From Cellulomonas aerilata (lineage in GTDB: Bacteria > Actinomycetota > Actinomycetes > Actinomycetales > Cellulomonadaceae), in assembly GCF_007991755.1 (NCBI RefSeq), contig NZ_BJYY01000001.1, positions 1-64,000 on the forward strand: a stretch of 64,000 bases of DNA. The letters are read 5' to 3'. The translations under genes were made by a program, and so were the position numbers. The notes below the pieces were generated by a model, which saw only the letters and a program-made list of their open reading frames with translations, was not told where the DNA came from and did not search any database. Positions 63,790 to 64,000 of this stretch are shown here, piece after piece. The first letter of the stretch is position 1; each line of letters opens with the position of its first letter.

Positions 63790-64000
63790 GGACAGGGATG
63801 ATCGAAGACGACCTTGAGCAACTGGTGCTAGAGACGTTGTCAGACCTCGGCTGGGACACGGTTTACGGGCCAACGATCGCACCGCTCCTGGCGGATGAAG
63901 TAGCTGGACCGGGGCGCAATCCCGAGCGGCTCGACTACCGGGAGACCGTTCTGATCGGGCGCCTTCGCCAGGCGGTAGCTGACCTCAACCCGGACCTGCC
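63786..64000 (+). CDS. hsdR: type I restriction enzyme R subunit, N-terminal part (runs off window)
   Basis: The frame is open from ATG 63786 to the window end, giving 71 residues. MIEDDLEQLVLETLSDLGWD, then VYGPTIAP, and NPERLDYRETVLIGRLRQAV match the HsdR N terminus (E-L-E...L...LG...GP.IAP...ER.DYR.V.L..RL). This subunit carries the nuclease and the DNA-translocating motor. The ATGA overlap with hsdS makes 63786 the better start than the second ATG at 63798. Completeness cannot be judged. Confidence 0.88.
   Translation, partial: MRTGMIEDDLEQLVLETLSDLGWDTVYGPTIAPLLADEVAGPGRNPERLDYRETVLIGRLRQAVADLNPDL

Overview
The window is chromosomal DNA of a high-GC actinobacterium. Base composition, frequent GTG starts, the purC-purD-SCO4848-purA-DUF3151-fba order, an IdeR/DtxR-type iron box, an HspR-type HAIR box, a SARP regulator and SpoIIE/STAS switches all fit. 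The housekeeping order looks most like Cellulomonas and relatives; that placement is inference from gene content. Only the last 3 kb differ: from about 61.0 kb base composition becomes visibly more AT-rich.

Layout. 1-0.3 kb: 3' end of an HNH endonuclease gene. 0.3-6.7 kb: a minus-strand siderophore-iron operon (binding protein, two permeases, ATPase) behind an iron box, coupled by 4-bp GTGA overlaps to a PaiB-like flavin-fold protein and an amidohydrolase. 6.7-11.9 kb: purC, purD (with an odd Gly-Thr repeat tail), an SCO4848 membrane protein, a GNAT enzyme, purA and a DUF3151 gene. 12.1-15.2 kb: a partner-switching module, with a PAS-PP2C-ATPase protein between two STAS antagonists. 15.2-21.8 kb: fba, an RNA methyltransferase, DedA, a HAD phosphatase, pyrE, an SDR, xthA and a small membrane protein. 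21.8-26.2 kb: a transmembrane Ser/Thr kinase, a LuxR-type regulator and a secreted vanadium-haloperoxidase-family enzyme. 26.2-34.7 kb: clpB with a HAIR box, an alpha/beta hydrolase, rtcB, nhaA, a PQ-loop protein and a Gfo/Idh/MocA dehydrogenase.

34.8-49.1 kb is accessory and oxidative. It holds a large SARP-type ATPase regulator, a CopD-CtaG-like membrane protein, a Tat-type multicopper oxidase, a divergent signal peptidase I and a giant secreted animal-type haem peroxidase with RTX repeats. The last 560 residues of the peroxidase contain an 843-bp tandem duplication. 49.1-52.4 kb: a TetR regulator, two PRC-barrel proteins and a four-helix membrane protein, punctuated by strong hairpins.

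52.5-60.5 kb is a catabolic cluster: glycerate kinase, an ACS-type MFS transporter, and a divergent DeoR regulator heading an operon of Zn alcohol dehydrogenase, DhnA/LsrF-type aldolase, FGGY kinase and D-2-hydroxyacid dehydrogenase. Together they suggest uptake of a sugar acid or polyol, oxidation, phosphorylation, aldol cleavage, and recovery of the three-carbon fragment through D-glycerate. The substrate is unknown.

60.5-64 kb: a 42-nt 3' fragment of tRNA-Arg(ACG), broken at the anticodon loop, marks one end of an integrated element. A type I restriction-modification operon (hsdM, hsdS and the start of hsdR) follows and runs off the window. The integrase and the intact tRNA would lie beyond the right edge.
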